In this document: positions 1 to 8,479 of the stretch, in pieces
Position numbering within the stretch: position 1 is the stretch's first letter
Layout of the letters: every line of letters begins with the position of its first letter
NCBI RefSeq assembly: GCF_039543825.1
Contig: NZ_BAABKM010000002.1
Coordinates: 1,706,133 to 1,770,132, forward strand
Direction of reading: 5' to 3'
Length of the DNA: 64,000 bases
Source: Nocardioides conyzicola
Lineage (GTDB): Bacteria; Actinomycetota; Actinomycetes; Propionibacteriales; Nocardioidaceae
Made by a program: the position numbers and the translations under genes
Notes under the pieces: model-generated
What the model was told of the DNA's origin: nothing
The model's input: only the letters and a program-made list of their open reading frames with translations
Databases searched by the model: none

Positions 1-314
1 AGCGGGTTGCCGCGCTGGAAGATCATCCCGTTGATGGAGCTGGACCCGCCGAGCACCTTGCCGCGGGCGTGGAAGACCCGGCGGTCGTTGAGGTGGGGCT
101 CCGGGTCGGTCTCGTACTTCCAGTCGTAGAACCGGTTGCCGATCGGGAAGGGCAGCGCCGCCGGCATGTGGATGAACGGGTCGATCCGGAAGTCCGAGCG
201 TCCGGCCTCGAGCACCAGGACCGTCGTACCGGGGTCGGCCGAGAGGCGGTTGGCGAGCGCGCAACCGGCGGAGCCGCCGCCGACGATGACGTAGTCGTAC
301 CGGTCCCGGCTCAT
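1..314 (-). CDS. betA: GMC oxidoreductase, choline dehydrogenase-like (N-terminal part only)
   Basis: Only the first 104 codons lie in the window; the gene runs off the left edge. The start is the ATG at 314, whose ATGA overlaps the stop of the upstream aldehyde dehydrogenase gene, so the two are translationally coupled. Residues 6-17 form the FAD-binding dinucleotide motif [12 protein letters not shown], followed by an acidic residue in LVLEAG, and near residue 90 comes the GMC signature [13 protein letters not shown]. This is the N-terminus of a flavin-dependent alcohol oxidoreductase. Coupling to a betaine-aldehyde-type dehydrogenase suggests choline to betaine aldehyde. Other GMC substrates remain possible because the C-terminal substrate domain is not visible. 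Confidence 0.85.
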   Translation of the reverse strand, partial: MSRDRYDYVIVGGGSAGCALANRLSADPGTTVLVLEAGRSDFRIDPFIHMPAALPFPIGNRFYDWKYETDPEPHLNDRRVFHARGKVLGGSSSINGMIFQRGNP

Positions 315-1780
315 CCGCCGAACCACCTCTGCTCGGTCGGGCGGATGTTGTGCCAGACATGCTTGGTCTCGCGGTACTCCGCTAGCCCGGCCTCGCCGAG
401 CTCCCGGCCGAAGCCGGACTGCTTGTAGCCGCCCCACTCGGCCTGCGGCACGTACGGGTGGTAGTCGTTGATCCAGACCGTGCCCATCCGCAGCCTGCCC
501 GCGACCCGCTGGCCCTTGCCCGCGTCCTGGGTCCAGACCGCGCCGGCCAGGCCGTAGATGCTGTCGTTGGCGATGCGGACCGCGTCCGCCTCGTCGGTGA
601 ACGTCTCGACCGTCAGCACCGGGCCGAAGGACTCGTCCTGGGTGACCGACATGTCGCTGGTGCAGCCGTCGAGGATCGTCGGCAGGTAGTAGAACCCGTC
701 GGCGAGCGCCGGGTCCTCGGGGCGTGCGCCACCGGTGCGCAGCACGGCGCCCTCGGCGATCCCGCGCGCGACGTACGCCTCGACCTTGTCGCGGTGCGCG
801 CTGCTGGTCAGCGGGCCGGTCTCCGCCTTGTCGTCGAACGGGCCGCCGAGCCGGATCGTGCCGGCCCGCGCGACCAGCCGGTCCACGAACTCGTCGTGGA
901 TCTCGTCCTGGACGATGAGCCGGGCGCCGGCCGAGCAGACCTGGCCCGAGTGCAGGAAGACCGCCGTGAGCGCGAAGTCGAGGGCGACCTCGAGGTCGGC
1001 GTCGGCGAACACGATGTTGGGGTTCTTGCCGCCGAGCTCGAGCGCCACCCGCTTCACCGTCCCGGCGGCGGCCGCCATCAGCCGCCGGCCGGTCTCCAGA
1101 CCGCCGGTGAAGGAGACGAGGTCGACGCGGGGATCGGTCGACAGGGGTGCGCCGGCGGTCGCACCGGCACCGAGGACGAGGTTGCCGACGCCGGCGGGCA
1201 GCCCGGCCTCGGCCAGCAGCCGCATCAGGTGGATCGCGGTGTGCGGCGTCAGCTCGCTCGGCTTGAGGACGAACGTGTTGCCGGCCGCGAGGCAGGGAGC
1301 GACCTTCCAGGAGACCTGGAGCAGCGGGTAGTTCCACGGCGTGACCAGCGCGCAGACGCCGACGGGCTCGTGCACGATCCGGCTGACGACGTCCGGGTTG
1401 CCGGTGTCGACCATCCGGCCGGCGTCCTCCGCCGCGACCCGTCCGTAATGGCGGAAGACCGCGACCACGTCGGTGATGTCGTAGCGGCTCTCGACCAGGC
1501 GCTTGCCGGTGTCCAGCGACTCCATCCGGGCCAGGTCCTCGGCGTCGCGCTCGAGGAGGTCGGCGAGCCGCAGCAGGAGGTCGCCACGCTCGCGGGCCGA
1601 CGTGTCGGTCCACGGTCCGTCGCGGAAGGCGCCGTACGCCGCGGCGATCGCGGCCTCGGTGTCCTCGGCGCCCGCCTCGTCGACCTCGGCGACCAGGGTC
1701 CCGTCGGCCGGACACCGGATCTCACGGCGTGCTCCACCGCGCGCGCTCACCCACGCGCCGTCAAGGTAGAGCTCGGCCAC
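311..1780 (-). CDS. betB: Aldehyde dehydrogenase, betaine-aldehyde type
   Basis: A 489-residue NAD(P)-dependent aldehyde dehydrogenase of normal family length. Visible catalytic features are Asn150 in TPWNYP, Glu248 in LELGG, the cofactor loop SFTGG near 223, and the nucleophile Cys282 in SGQVCSAG, a context typical of betaine aldehyde dehydrogenases. Its stop overlaps the start of the choline-dehydrogenase-like gene. The likely role is betaine aldehyde to glycine betaine, providing substrate for the methyltransferase system further right. Two operator-like repeats lie 29-64 bp upstream of its start. Substrate assignment rests on context and the Cys motif; other aldehydes are possible. Confidence 0.85.
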   Translation of the reverse strand: MAELYLDGAWVSARGGARREIRCPADGTLVAEVDEAGAEDTEAAIAAAYGAFRDGPWTDTSARERGDLLLRLADLLERDAEDLARMESLDTGKRLVESRYDITDVVAVFRHYGRVAAEDAGRMVDTGNPDVVSRIVHEPVGVCALVTPWNYPLLQVSWKVAPCLAAGNTFVLKPSELTPHTAIHLMRLLAEAGLPAGVGNLVLGAGATAGAPLSTDPRVDLVSFTGGLETGRRLMAAAAGTVKRVALELGGKNPNIVFADADLEVALDFALTAVFLHSGQVCSAGARLIVQDEIHDEFVDRLVARAGTIRLGGPFDDKAETGPLTSSAHRDKVEAYVARGIAEGAVLRTGGARPEDPALADGFYYLPTILDGCTSDMSVTQDESFGPVLTVETFTDEADAVRIANDSIYGLAGAVWTQDAGKGQRVAGRLRMGTVWINDYHPYVPQAEWGGYKQSGFGRELGEAGLAEYRETKHVWHNIRPTEQRWFGG

Positions 1781-1808
1781 TCGGACTCACTCCCCGCACG
1801 ACCACTCA

Positions 1809-1844
1809 GTTGCGTATCACGCAACCAATTGCTTGTCGCGCAAC
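1809..1844. promoter_or_regulatory. Paired 17-bp operator sites upstream of the bet operon
   Basis: GTTGCGTATCACGCAAC (1809-1825) has 7-bp inverted arms. ATTGCTTGTCGCGCAAC (1828-1844) matches it at 13 of 17 positions, with starts 19 bp apart. The same two-site arrangement recurs at 2698-2733 and 15318-15353. The pair lies just upstream of the aldehyde dehydrogenase start (1780), beside an IclR gene, so IclR binding is the simplest inference. Confidence 0.7.
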
Positions 1845-1909
1845 CGGTTCTTGGTCCCGAGGATGGAGTCAGGCTCCCGAGCCGTCAAGGGGAAGCGACG
1901 GGTTGTAAC

Positions 1910-2674
1910 TCAACGTTGACCCCAGCCGAGGCGGTGCGAGACCTCGGCGGCGGCCTCGACGAGCAGGGCGACGACGTCCGCGACGCGCTCCTCGGACAGC
2001 CGGAAGGTCGGTCCGGAGACGCTCATCGAGGCCACCACGTCGCCGTGCGCGTTGCGGATCGGCGCGGCCACGGCGGTCAGCCCCTCCTCCAGCTCGTCGA
2101 CCGCGACGGCGTACCCCTGCTCGCGGACCAGGGCGAGCTCCTCGCGGAGCTTGCCCTTCTTGGTGATCGTGGTGGGGGTGTAGCGCGACAGGGTGCCGAG
2201 CAGCTCCTTGACCGCGTCGTCCTCGAGGCCGCTGAGCAGCACCTTCCCGTTGCTGGTCGCGTGCAGCGGGATGTGCTGGCCGACCCAGTTGTGCGGCTGG
2301 AGGGCCGAGGAGCCGGCGATCTGGTCGAGGTAGAGCGCGGAGCTCTCCGACAGGACGGCGATGTTGACCGTCTCGCCGGTGTCCGCTGCCAGCTGGCGGC
2401 AGACCGGCCGGGCCTCCTGCACCAGGTCGAGCCGAGCGGTGGTCGCACCTGCCAGCCGGAGCACGCCGACGCCGAGCCGGTAGCGGCCGCGGTCGGAGGT
2501 CTGCTCCACGAGGCGGTGCGCCTCGAGGGTGCTCACGAGGCGGAAGGCGGTGCTTTTGTGGACGCCCAGCTCGCCGGCGATCTCGGTGACGCCGGCCTCG
2601 CCGACGCGGGCCAGCACCTCGAGGATGGTCAGCGCGCGGTCGACCGACTGGACGCCGACGCTGGCCTCGCTCAT
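1910..2674 (-). CDS. IclR family transcriptional regulator (probable regulator of bet / purU / metF)
   Basis: A 254-residue IclR-type regulator. The N-terminal winged helix-turn-helix is at about residues 8-70 (VDRALTILEVLARV, then a recognition helix around HKSTAFRLVSTLE). The C-terminal effector-binding domain is at about 80-250, with the usual DELEEGLTAVAAPI segment. It lies between the bet operon and divergent purU, and both flanking gaps carry the same paired 17-bp repeats, which suggests autoregulation plus control of both neighbours. The effector is unknown; betaine, choline or a C1 metabolite would fit. It is distinct from the second IclR gene at 6163, which sits beside a different palindrome. 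Confidence 0.9.
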   Translation of the reverse strand: MSEASVGVQSVDRALTILEVLARVGEAGVTEIAGELGVHKSTAFRLVSTLEAHRLVEQTSDRGRYRLGVGVLRLAGATTARLDLVQEARPVCRQLAADTGETVNIAVLSESSALYLDQIAGSSALQPHNWVGQHIPLHATSNGKVLLSGLEDDAVKELLGTLSRYTPTTITKKGKLREELALVREQGYAVAVDELEEGLTAVAAPIRNAHGDVVASMSVSGPTFRLSEERVADVVALLVEAAAEVSHRLGWGQR

Positions 2675-2697
2675 GGCGCGAGACTAGCGCAGCGGTT

Positions 2698-2733
2698 GTT
2701 GCGTATTACAGACTGCGTTTCGGCCAGCGCAAC
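2698..2733. promoter_or_regulatory. Paired operator sites in the iclR-purU divergent gap
   Basis: GTTGCGTATTACAGACT (2698-2714) keeps the left arm of the bet-operon site, and GTTTCGGCCAGCGCAAC (2717-2733) keeps the outer half-sites GTTtCG and CGCAAC. Starts are 19 bp apart, as at 1809/1828 and 15318/15337. The pair lies between the iclR start (2674) and the purU start (2752) and could serve both promoters. Confidence 0.65.
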
Positions 2734-2751
2734 GAATCCTCAGGAGCTCCC

Positions 2752-3630
2752 GTGCCGAACCTCGCCGCCCCGACCATCGCCGCGGGCGACTACGTGCTCA
2801 TCCTCTCCTGCCCGGACCGGCCCGGCATCGTGCACGCCGTGTCCGGCTTCCTGGTCGCGCACGGCGGCAACATCATCGAGAGCCAGCAGTTCGGCGACCG
2901 GCTGACCGACCGCTTCTTCATGCGGATCGACTTCGAGGTCCCCGGGCCGACCGACGCGGTGGCGATGCGGGAGGCGTTCGCGCCGGTGGCCGAGGAGTTC
3001 GAGATGCGCTTCGAGCTCTGGGACGCGACCGCGCCGTACCGCACGCTGGTCATGGTCTCCAAGCACCTGCACTGCCTCAACGACCTGCTCTTCCGGGCCA
3101 GCACCGGCTCGCTGCAGATCGAGATCCCGGCGATCGTGTCCAACCACCCGGACGCCGGCGCCCTGGCCGCGTCGTACGGCGTCCCCTTCCACCACGTGCC
3201 CGTGACGGCCGAGACCAAGCCCGAGGCCGAGGCGGAGCTGATGCGGCTGGTCGACGCGTACGGCGTCCACCTGGTCGTGCTCGCCCGCTACATGCAGGTG
3301 CTGTCGGACGACCTCTGCCGCTCGCTGTCGGGGCGGGCGATCAACATCCACCACTCGTTCCTGCCGAGCTTCAAGGGCGCCAAGCCCTACCACCAGGCCT
3401 TCGACCGCGGCGTGAAGCTGGTCGGCGCGACCGCGCACTACGTGACCGGCGACCTCGACGAGGGGCCGATCATCGAGCAGGACGTGATGCGCGTCGACCA
3501 CGGCTACGACCAGGACCAGCTCGTCTCGGCCGGTCGCGACGTCGAGGCGCAGGTGCTATCCCGCGCCGTCCGCTGGCACTCGCAGTCGCGGGTGCTGCTC
3601 AACGGCTCCCGGACGGTCGTCTTCCGCTAA
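2752..3630 (+). CDS. purU: Formyltetrahydrofolate deformylase
   Basis: A 292-residue protein with an N-terminal ACT domain (about 10-85, starting ILSCPDRPGIVHAV) and a C-terminal formyltransferase-fold hydrolase domain. Catalytic landmarks are INIHHSFLPSFKGAKPYHQA (Asn, His) and TAHYVTGDLDEGPIIEQ (Asp). It hydrolyses 10-formyl-THF to formate and THF. The start is GTG at 2752, chosen because AGGAG sits 5 bases upstream at 2742-2746. In this neighbourhood it probably regenerates free THF and discharges formate when methyl groups from betaine-type substrates are oxidised on folate, rather than serving purine balance; that role is inference. It is divergent from iclR across a gap with paired operators. 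Confidence 0.93.
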   Translation: MPNLAAPTIAAGDYVLILSCPDRPGIVHAVSGFLVAHGGNIIESQQFGDRLTDRFFMRIDFEVPGPTDAVAMREAFAPVAEEFEMRFELWDATAPYRTLVMVSKHLHCLNDLLFRASTGSLQIEIPAIVSNHPDAGALAASYGVPFHHVPVTAETKPEAEAELMRLVDAYGVHLVVLARYMQVLSDDLCRSLSGRAINIHHSFLPSFKGAKPYHQAFDRGVKLVGATAHYVTGDLDEGPIIEQDVMRVDHGYDQDQLVSAGRDVEAQVLSRAVRWHSQSRVLLNGSRTVVFR

Positions 3631-3636
3631 CTCGTC

Positions 3637-3723
3637 GAGTCGGGACTTCTGACGGTTGAATCCGGACTTTTGTACGGAGTGAAGCGTCAGAACTCCCGAC
3701 TCGAGCGTCAGAACTCCCGACTC
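3637..3723. repeat. Four 18-19-bp units, two tandem pairs in inverted orientation
   Basis: Units at 3637-3654 (GAGTCGGGACTTCTGACG) and 3658-3676 (diverged) run forward. Units at 3685-3702 and 3706-3723 (both CGTCAGAACTCCCGACTC) run in reverse. Within each pair the period is 21 bp. The outer units are inverted complements with one mismatch, so the block can fold into a long hairpin. It follows the purU stop directly, so it may terminate transcription, but the pairwise periodicity also suits protein binding. Confidence 0.7.
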
Positions 3724-3767
3724 AACCTTGAGTGCGGAAGGAACCCGGACTACGCCATCCTCGTCCC

Positions 3768-4649
3768 ATGCCCATGCGTCTGGTCGTGGCTGCCCTCCTC
3801 CCGCTCGTCCTGCTCGCCGGCTGTGGCGACGACACCGTCAGCGCCAGCGAGCTGACCGCCGACCCGGCAGGCACGCCGTACGCCGGGCCGATGGGCGTGC
3901 TGCCCGACCACAGCGACCTCGCCGTGGCGCTCGCCGCGTCGGGCTCGGCGGGCCTGGCGGCGGAGTGCGCCGGCGAGCCGCGTCGCGGCGGGGGCGGTGA
4001 CTACGCGGACGGCGGGCTCGAGTCGGTGCAGGAGACGCCCCAGAAGGCGCTCGACAACTGGATCGACGAGGAGTCGGCGCCCGTGCCGCGCGACGGCTAC
4101 CGCATCGAGCGGGTCGACGGCGACCGGGTGCTGCTGTCGTACGACGTCGACCGGCTGACCAAGGTGGCCGTGATCGTCCGCGACGGCATCACCGACTTCA
4201 ACGACGACACCGGCTGGGGGGTCGAGTCGTGGTCCAGCTGCGACCCCGCCGAGCTCGGGGTCGACGTCGCCGAGGACCTGGGCTTCCAGATCTGGACCGA
4301 CCGGGACGGGCGCCCGGTGCCGACGACGGACGTCACGTCCTCCACCGGCGCCGCGCACTGCGACTGGCAGGACCTGACCTGGCTCTCCGTCGGGCAGACG
4401 AACGACGTCGACCGGGACGTCGACCAGTACCTCAGCGGCGACGACGACGGCCAGCTCGCCGACTTCCTCAGCACCGCAGCCGACGACTCCGCGACACTGC
4501 CGGACGACGCCGCCGACACCCGCTGGCGCCGCGACGGCCGCGAGCTCTGGATCGGCGAGGACCCGGCCGCGGCGTACCTCGTCAGCCTCGACGACCCCAC
4601 CGACGTGCAGCTCTGGCCCGCCGTCACCGAGCCCATCGGCTGCGCCTAG
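3768..4649 (+). CDS. Putative secreted lipoprotein, function unknown
   Basis: A protein of 293 residues from the ATG at 3768. It opens with a short basic stretch, a hydrophobic segment and the lipobox LLAGC near residue 18, so it is probably exported and lipid-anchored. The mature part is acidic and contains no family I recognise. A GTG at 3732 in the same frame would add 12 residues before the signal and is less natural; neither start has a strong ribosome-binding site. The 3' end overlaps the convergent methyltransferase gene by 4 bp. The repeat block at 3637-3723 lies just upstream. No functional link to the one-carbon genes is evident. Confidence 0.75.
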   Translation: MPMRLVVAALLPLVLLAGCGDDTVSASELTADPAGTPYAGPMGVLPDHSDLAVALAASGSAGLAAECAGEPRRGGGGDYADGGLESVQETPQKALDNWIDEESAPVPRDGYRIERVDGDRVLLSYDVDRLTKVAVIVRDGITDFNDDTGWGVESWSSCDPAELGVDVAEDLGFQIWTDRDGRPVPTTDVTSSTGAAHCDWQDLTWLSVGQTNDVDRDVDQYLSGDDDGQLADFLSTAADDSATLPDDAADTRWRRDGRELWIGEDPAAAYLVSLDDPTDVQLWPAVTEPIGCA

Positions 4650-6085
4650 TCGCCGAGCTCCGTCCGCCGGCGTACGACGTACTCCTCGAGCTCGGCGCGG
4701 ATCGCGTCGTCCAGCGGCGGCTGCTCGTACTCGTCGAGCCGCTTCTTGTAGATGTCCGTCGCCCGGGCGGCGGTGTCCTTCGCGCCGTTGCGCATCCAGC
4801 GCTCGTAGTTGTCGGACGAGTTGAGGAAGGGCCGGTAGAAGCAGGTCCGGAAGCGCTCCATCGTGTGCATCGCCCCGAGGAAGTGGCCGCCGTGGCCGAC
4901 CTCCTCGTGCGCGCCGAAGGCCATCGACTCCTCGTCGATCTCCAGGGGGGTGAACTCGTGCTGGAGCATCTCGACCAGCTGGGCGTCGATCACGAACTTC
5001 TCGAAGCCGGCGACGAGCCCGCCCTCGAGCCAGCCGGCGGAGTGCATGACGAAGTTCGCGCCGGCCAGGAAGGTCGGCATCATCGTCATCAGCGCCTCGT
5101 AGCCGGCCTGGGCGTCGGGCACCTGTGACGACGTCAGCCCGCCTCCGGTGCGGAACGGCAGCCCGAAGTGCCGCGCGATCTGTCCGGTGCAGAGCAGGCC
5201 GATGCCCGACTCCGGCGTCCCGAACGTCGGCGAGCCGGACTGCATGTCGATGTTGGACAGGAACGAGCCGAAGACGACGGGCGCGCCGGGCCGGATCAGC
5301 TGGGACAGCGCGATCCCCGACAGTGCCTCCACGATCTGCTGGACGAGGGCGGCCGGGATCGTCACCGGCGACATCGCGCCCATCAGGATGAACGGCGTGA
5401 GGATGACCGGCTGGTTGGCCGCCGAGTACTCGAACTGCGACTCGAGCATCCGGTCGTCCCACCGCATCGGCGAGTTGCAGTTGATCAGGGAGATGATCGC
5501 GGGCGTCTCCTCGATCGACTCCCGGGACCCGAACAGGATCTCGGTCATCGCGATCGTGTCCGCGGCGTTGACCCCCGAGACCACGTTGCCCATGTAGATC
5601 TTGTCGGTCAGCGTCTGGAGCGCGTAGGTCATGTCGAGGTGGCGGCTGTCCAACGGGGTGTCGTTGGGCTCGGTGATCACACCGCCGGCGGAGTCGAGCA
5701 CCGAGAAGCTCTGGGCGAGACGGGTGAAGTTCTCGAAGTCGTCCATCGTGCCGTCGCGGCGCACCTCACCGTCGCGGACGAACGGCGGCCCGTAGACGCC
5801 GCTGAACACCATCGAGTCGCCGCCGACGTGCACCGAGTTCGCCGGGTTGCGGGCCTGGAGGTCGAACTCCCTCGGCGCCTTGGCGACCTGCTCGAGCACC
5901 CAGTCGGGGTCGAGGAACGCCGTCTTGTCCTCCACGCGCTGCCCGGCTCGGCGGAACAGGTCGAGGGCCCGGTCGTCCATGAACTCGACGCCGATCTCGG
6001 TCATCAGCTTGCGCCAGCCACGGTCCAGGGTGGCCATCGCCTCCTCGGACAGGATCTCGTAGCGCGGCATCTTGTTGCGGAACAT
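4646..6085 (-). CDS. MttB-family corrinoid-dependent methyltransferase without pyrrolysine (glycine betaine methyltransferase-like)
   Basis: A 479-residue member of the trimethylamine methyltransferase superfamily, of usual length, read through with no in-frame amber codon. It therefore belongs to the non-pyrrolysine branch, whose characterised members demethylate glycine betaine and other quaternary amines. Conserved-looking segments include SGVYGPPFV near 95, SFLSNIDMQSGSPTFGTPE in the middle, GGLTSSQVPDAQAGYEA, and a C-terminal EEVGHGGHFLGAMHT. The predicted reaction transfers a methyl group from a quaternary amine to Co(I) of the corrinoid protein encoded at 6942. GGAGG precedes the ATG. 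It is divergent from the operon carrying all the partner proteins. The exact substrate is not proven; betaine is favoured by the bet genes. Confidence 0.87.
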   Translation of the reverse strand: MFRNKMPRYEILSEEAMATLDRGWRKLMTEIGVEFMDDRALDLFRRAGQRVEDKTAFLDPDWVLEQVAKAPREFDLQARNPANSVHVGGDSMVFSGVYGPPFVRDGEVRRDGTMDDFENFTRLAQSFSVLDSAGGVITEPNDTPLDSRHLDMTYALQTLTDKIYMGNVVSGVNAADTIAMTEILFGSRESIEETPAIISLINCNSPMRWDDRMLESQFEYSAANQPVILTPFILMGAMSPVTIPAALVQQIVEALSGIALSQLIRPGAPVVFGSFLSNIDMQSGSPTFGTPESGIGLLCTGQIARHFGLPFRTGGGLTSSQVPDAQAGYEALMTMMPTFLAGANFVMHSAGWLEGGLVAGFEKFVIDAQLVEMLQHEFTPLEIDEESMAFGAHEEVGHGGHFLGAMHTMERFRTCFYRPFLNSSDNYERWMRNGAKDTAARATDIYKKRLDEYEQPPLDDAIRAELEEYVVRRRTELGD

Positions 6086-6105
6086 CGGTCCTCCAACCTA
6101 ACCTC

Positions 6106-6138
6106 ATGATGTGGGACCACAGTTCCACATCATGGAAC
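6106..6138. promoter_or_regulatory. Nested palindromes in the mttB-like / iclR divergent promoter
   Basis: Three dyads overlap: ATGATGTGG (6106-6114) with CCACATCAT (6125-6133), TGTGG-GA-CCACA (6110-6121), and the 17-bp GTTCCACATCATGGAAC (6122-6138, 6-bp arms). The last resembles the short dyads bound by IclR proteins. The block lies between the methyltransferase start (6085) and the regulator start (6163), so it probably controls both transcripts. It differs in sequence from the GTTGCG-type sites at 1809, 2698 and 15318. Confidence 0.65.
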
Positions 6139-6162
6139 CCCACGGAAGCGCAGAGTGGAAGC

Positions 6163-6941
6163 ATGGCCGAGACGAGCACCAACGGGACCCAGGCGGTGGA
6201 CCGCGCTGCCCAGCTGGTGTCGACGGTCGTGCACGCCGACGCGCCGCTCTCCTTCGCCGACCTCCAGGAGTCCAGCGGGCTCGCGAAGTCGACGACCTCG
6301 CGGATGCTGACCGCCCTCGAGCGCACCGGCCTGGTGGAGCGCGACGACTCCGGCTCGTACGTCGCCGGCTCGCTCTTCTGGCTGTACGCCGCGCGCCACG
6401 ACCCGTGGGAGGAGCTGGTCCGGCTGGCCCGCCCCGCGATGGAGCGGATCGGCGACGCCACCCACGAGACCGTGCACCTGAGCGTGACCCGCGGCGAGAA
6501 GGTCGTCCAGGTCGCGCAGGTCGACTCCCGCTACCTGCTCGGCACCCGCGACTGGACCGAGATCGAGGTCCCGGCGCACACCTCGGCGCTCGGCAAGGTC
6601 TTCTACGCCTGGGGTGCGCTGCCGGTCCCCGACGGCGCCCTGGAGCAGCTGACCGAGGCGACCATCGCCGACCCCGCGGCCCTGCGCCGCGAGGGCATCA
6701 CGACCCGCAAGCGCGGGTGGGCGGTCACCCACGACGAGCTCGAGGTCGGCCTCACCGGCATCGCCGTACCCGTCCAGGGTCCGCGCGGTGACGTCGTCGC
6801 CGCGCTCGGCATCTCCGGACCCACCGCTCGGCTCGAGGACCGGCTCGCCGAGCTCGGTCACAACCTGTCGTCCCACGCAGCCGACCTCTCCGGCCTGCTG
6901 CGCGGCCGAACCCCATCCACCGTGAAGAAGGCGGGCGTGGC

Positions 6942-6945
<4 letters not shown>
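6163..6945 (+). CDS. IclR family regulator of the corrinoid methyltransferase operon
   Basis: A 260-residue IclR regulator with an N-terminal winged helix (about 8-72, recognition helix around AKSTTSRMLTALER) and a C-terminal effector domain ending with DELEVGLTGIAVPV. The ATG at 6163 is preferred: an in-frame ATG at 6106 lies inside the palindromic operator and would add an unconserved leader. Its ATGA overlap with the corrinoid-protein gene makes it the first gene of the operon. This arrangement suggests substrate-dependent control of its own operon and of the divergent methyltransferase gene. Confidence 0.88.
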
Positions 6946-7603
<658 letters not shown>

Positions 7604-7607
<4 letters not shown>

Positions 7608-8479
7608 GCGCCGAGCCCCTCGAGACCGTCCTGCGCGGCACCGGTGGCGACGTCGTCATCGGGCACGGTCGCCGGTTCTGCCTGATCGGCGAGCGGATCA
7701 ACCCCACCGGCCGCCGGATCTTCCAGGAGCAGCTGCGCGCGGGCGACCTCTCCGCGATCGAGCGTGACGTGATCGCCCAGGTCGAGGGCGGCGCCGACGT
7801 GCTCGACGTCAACATGGGCGTCCCGCTGACCGACGAGGCCGACCTGCTCGCCCAGGCGATCCAGCTCGTGCAGGGCATCACCGACAAGCCCATCTGCATC
7901 GACTCGTCGGTGATCGAGGCGCTCGAGGCGGGCCTGTCCGTCTACCAGGGCCGCGCACTGGTCAACTCGGTCACCGCCGAGGACGACCGCCTCGCCGCGA
8001 TCCTCCCGCTGGTCAAGAAGTACGACGCCGCGATCATCGCGCTGCCCAACGACCACGACGAGATCCCGATGGAGGCCGACAAGCGGCTCGACCTGACGGC
8101 CAAGATCGTCCGGGTCGCGACGCAGGAGTACGGCATCGCGCAGGCCGACATCGTGATCGACCCGCTGGCGATGCCGATCGGCGCCGACACCTCCACGTCG
8201 CGGGTCACCTGGGAGACCATGCAGCGGATCCGCGACGAGTTCGGCGTCAACATGACCTGCGGGGCGTCCAACACGTCGTTCGGCATGCCCGGCCGGCACA
8301 CCCTGGGCGCGGCGTGGCTGCCGATGGCGATGACCGCCGGCCTCACGAGCGCGATCATGGACACCCGGACGCCGCAGATCGTCGAGGCGGTCAAGGCCGC
8401 CGACGTCTTCATGGACCACGACGAGTGGGGCATGGCCTGGATCGCGGCCCACCGGGCGAAGGCGGCAGCGACCGCGTGA
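7604..8479 (+). CDS. Pterin-binding methyltransferase (methylcobamide:THF methyltransferase, MtgA-like)
   Basis: A 291-residue TIM-barrel protein of the dihydropteroate synthase / MeTr superfamily. The pterin-binding opening is LIGERINPTGR (near residue 27), followed by GADVLDVNMG and PICIDSS, and later NMTCGASNTSFGMPGRH. Lengths and motifs match corrinoid:THF methyltransferases rather than true folP enzymes, and folate-synthesis neighbours are absent. It probably moves the methyl group from the corrinoid protein to THF, giving 5-methyl-THF. It overlaps the upstream corrinoid gene (ATGA) and the downstream activator gene (GTGA), indicating a coupled operon. Confidence 0.92.

Noticed and set aside
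4646..6085. Possibility that the MttB-family gene encodes pyrrolysine
   Set aside because: There is no in-frame TAG before the end; the only TAG is the terminal stop, and nothing sensible follows it. No pylT or pyl genes are seen.
6106..6162. Longer start for the second IclR gene at ATG 6106
   Set aside because: That ATG is the first base of a palindromic operator, and the added residues are unlike an IclR N-terminus.
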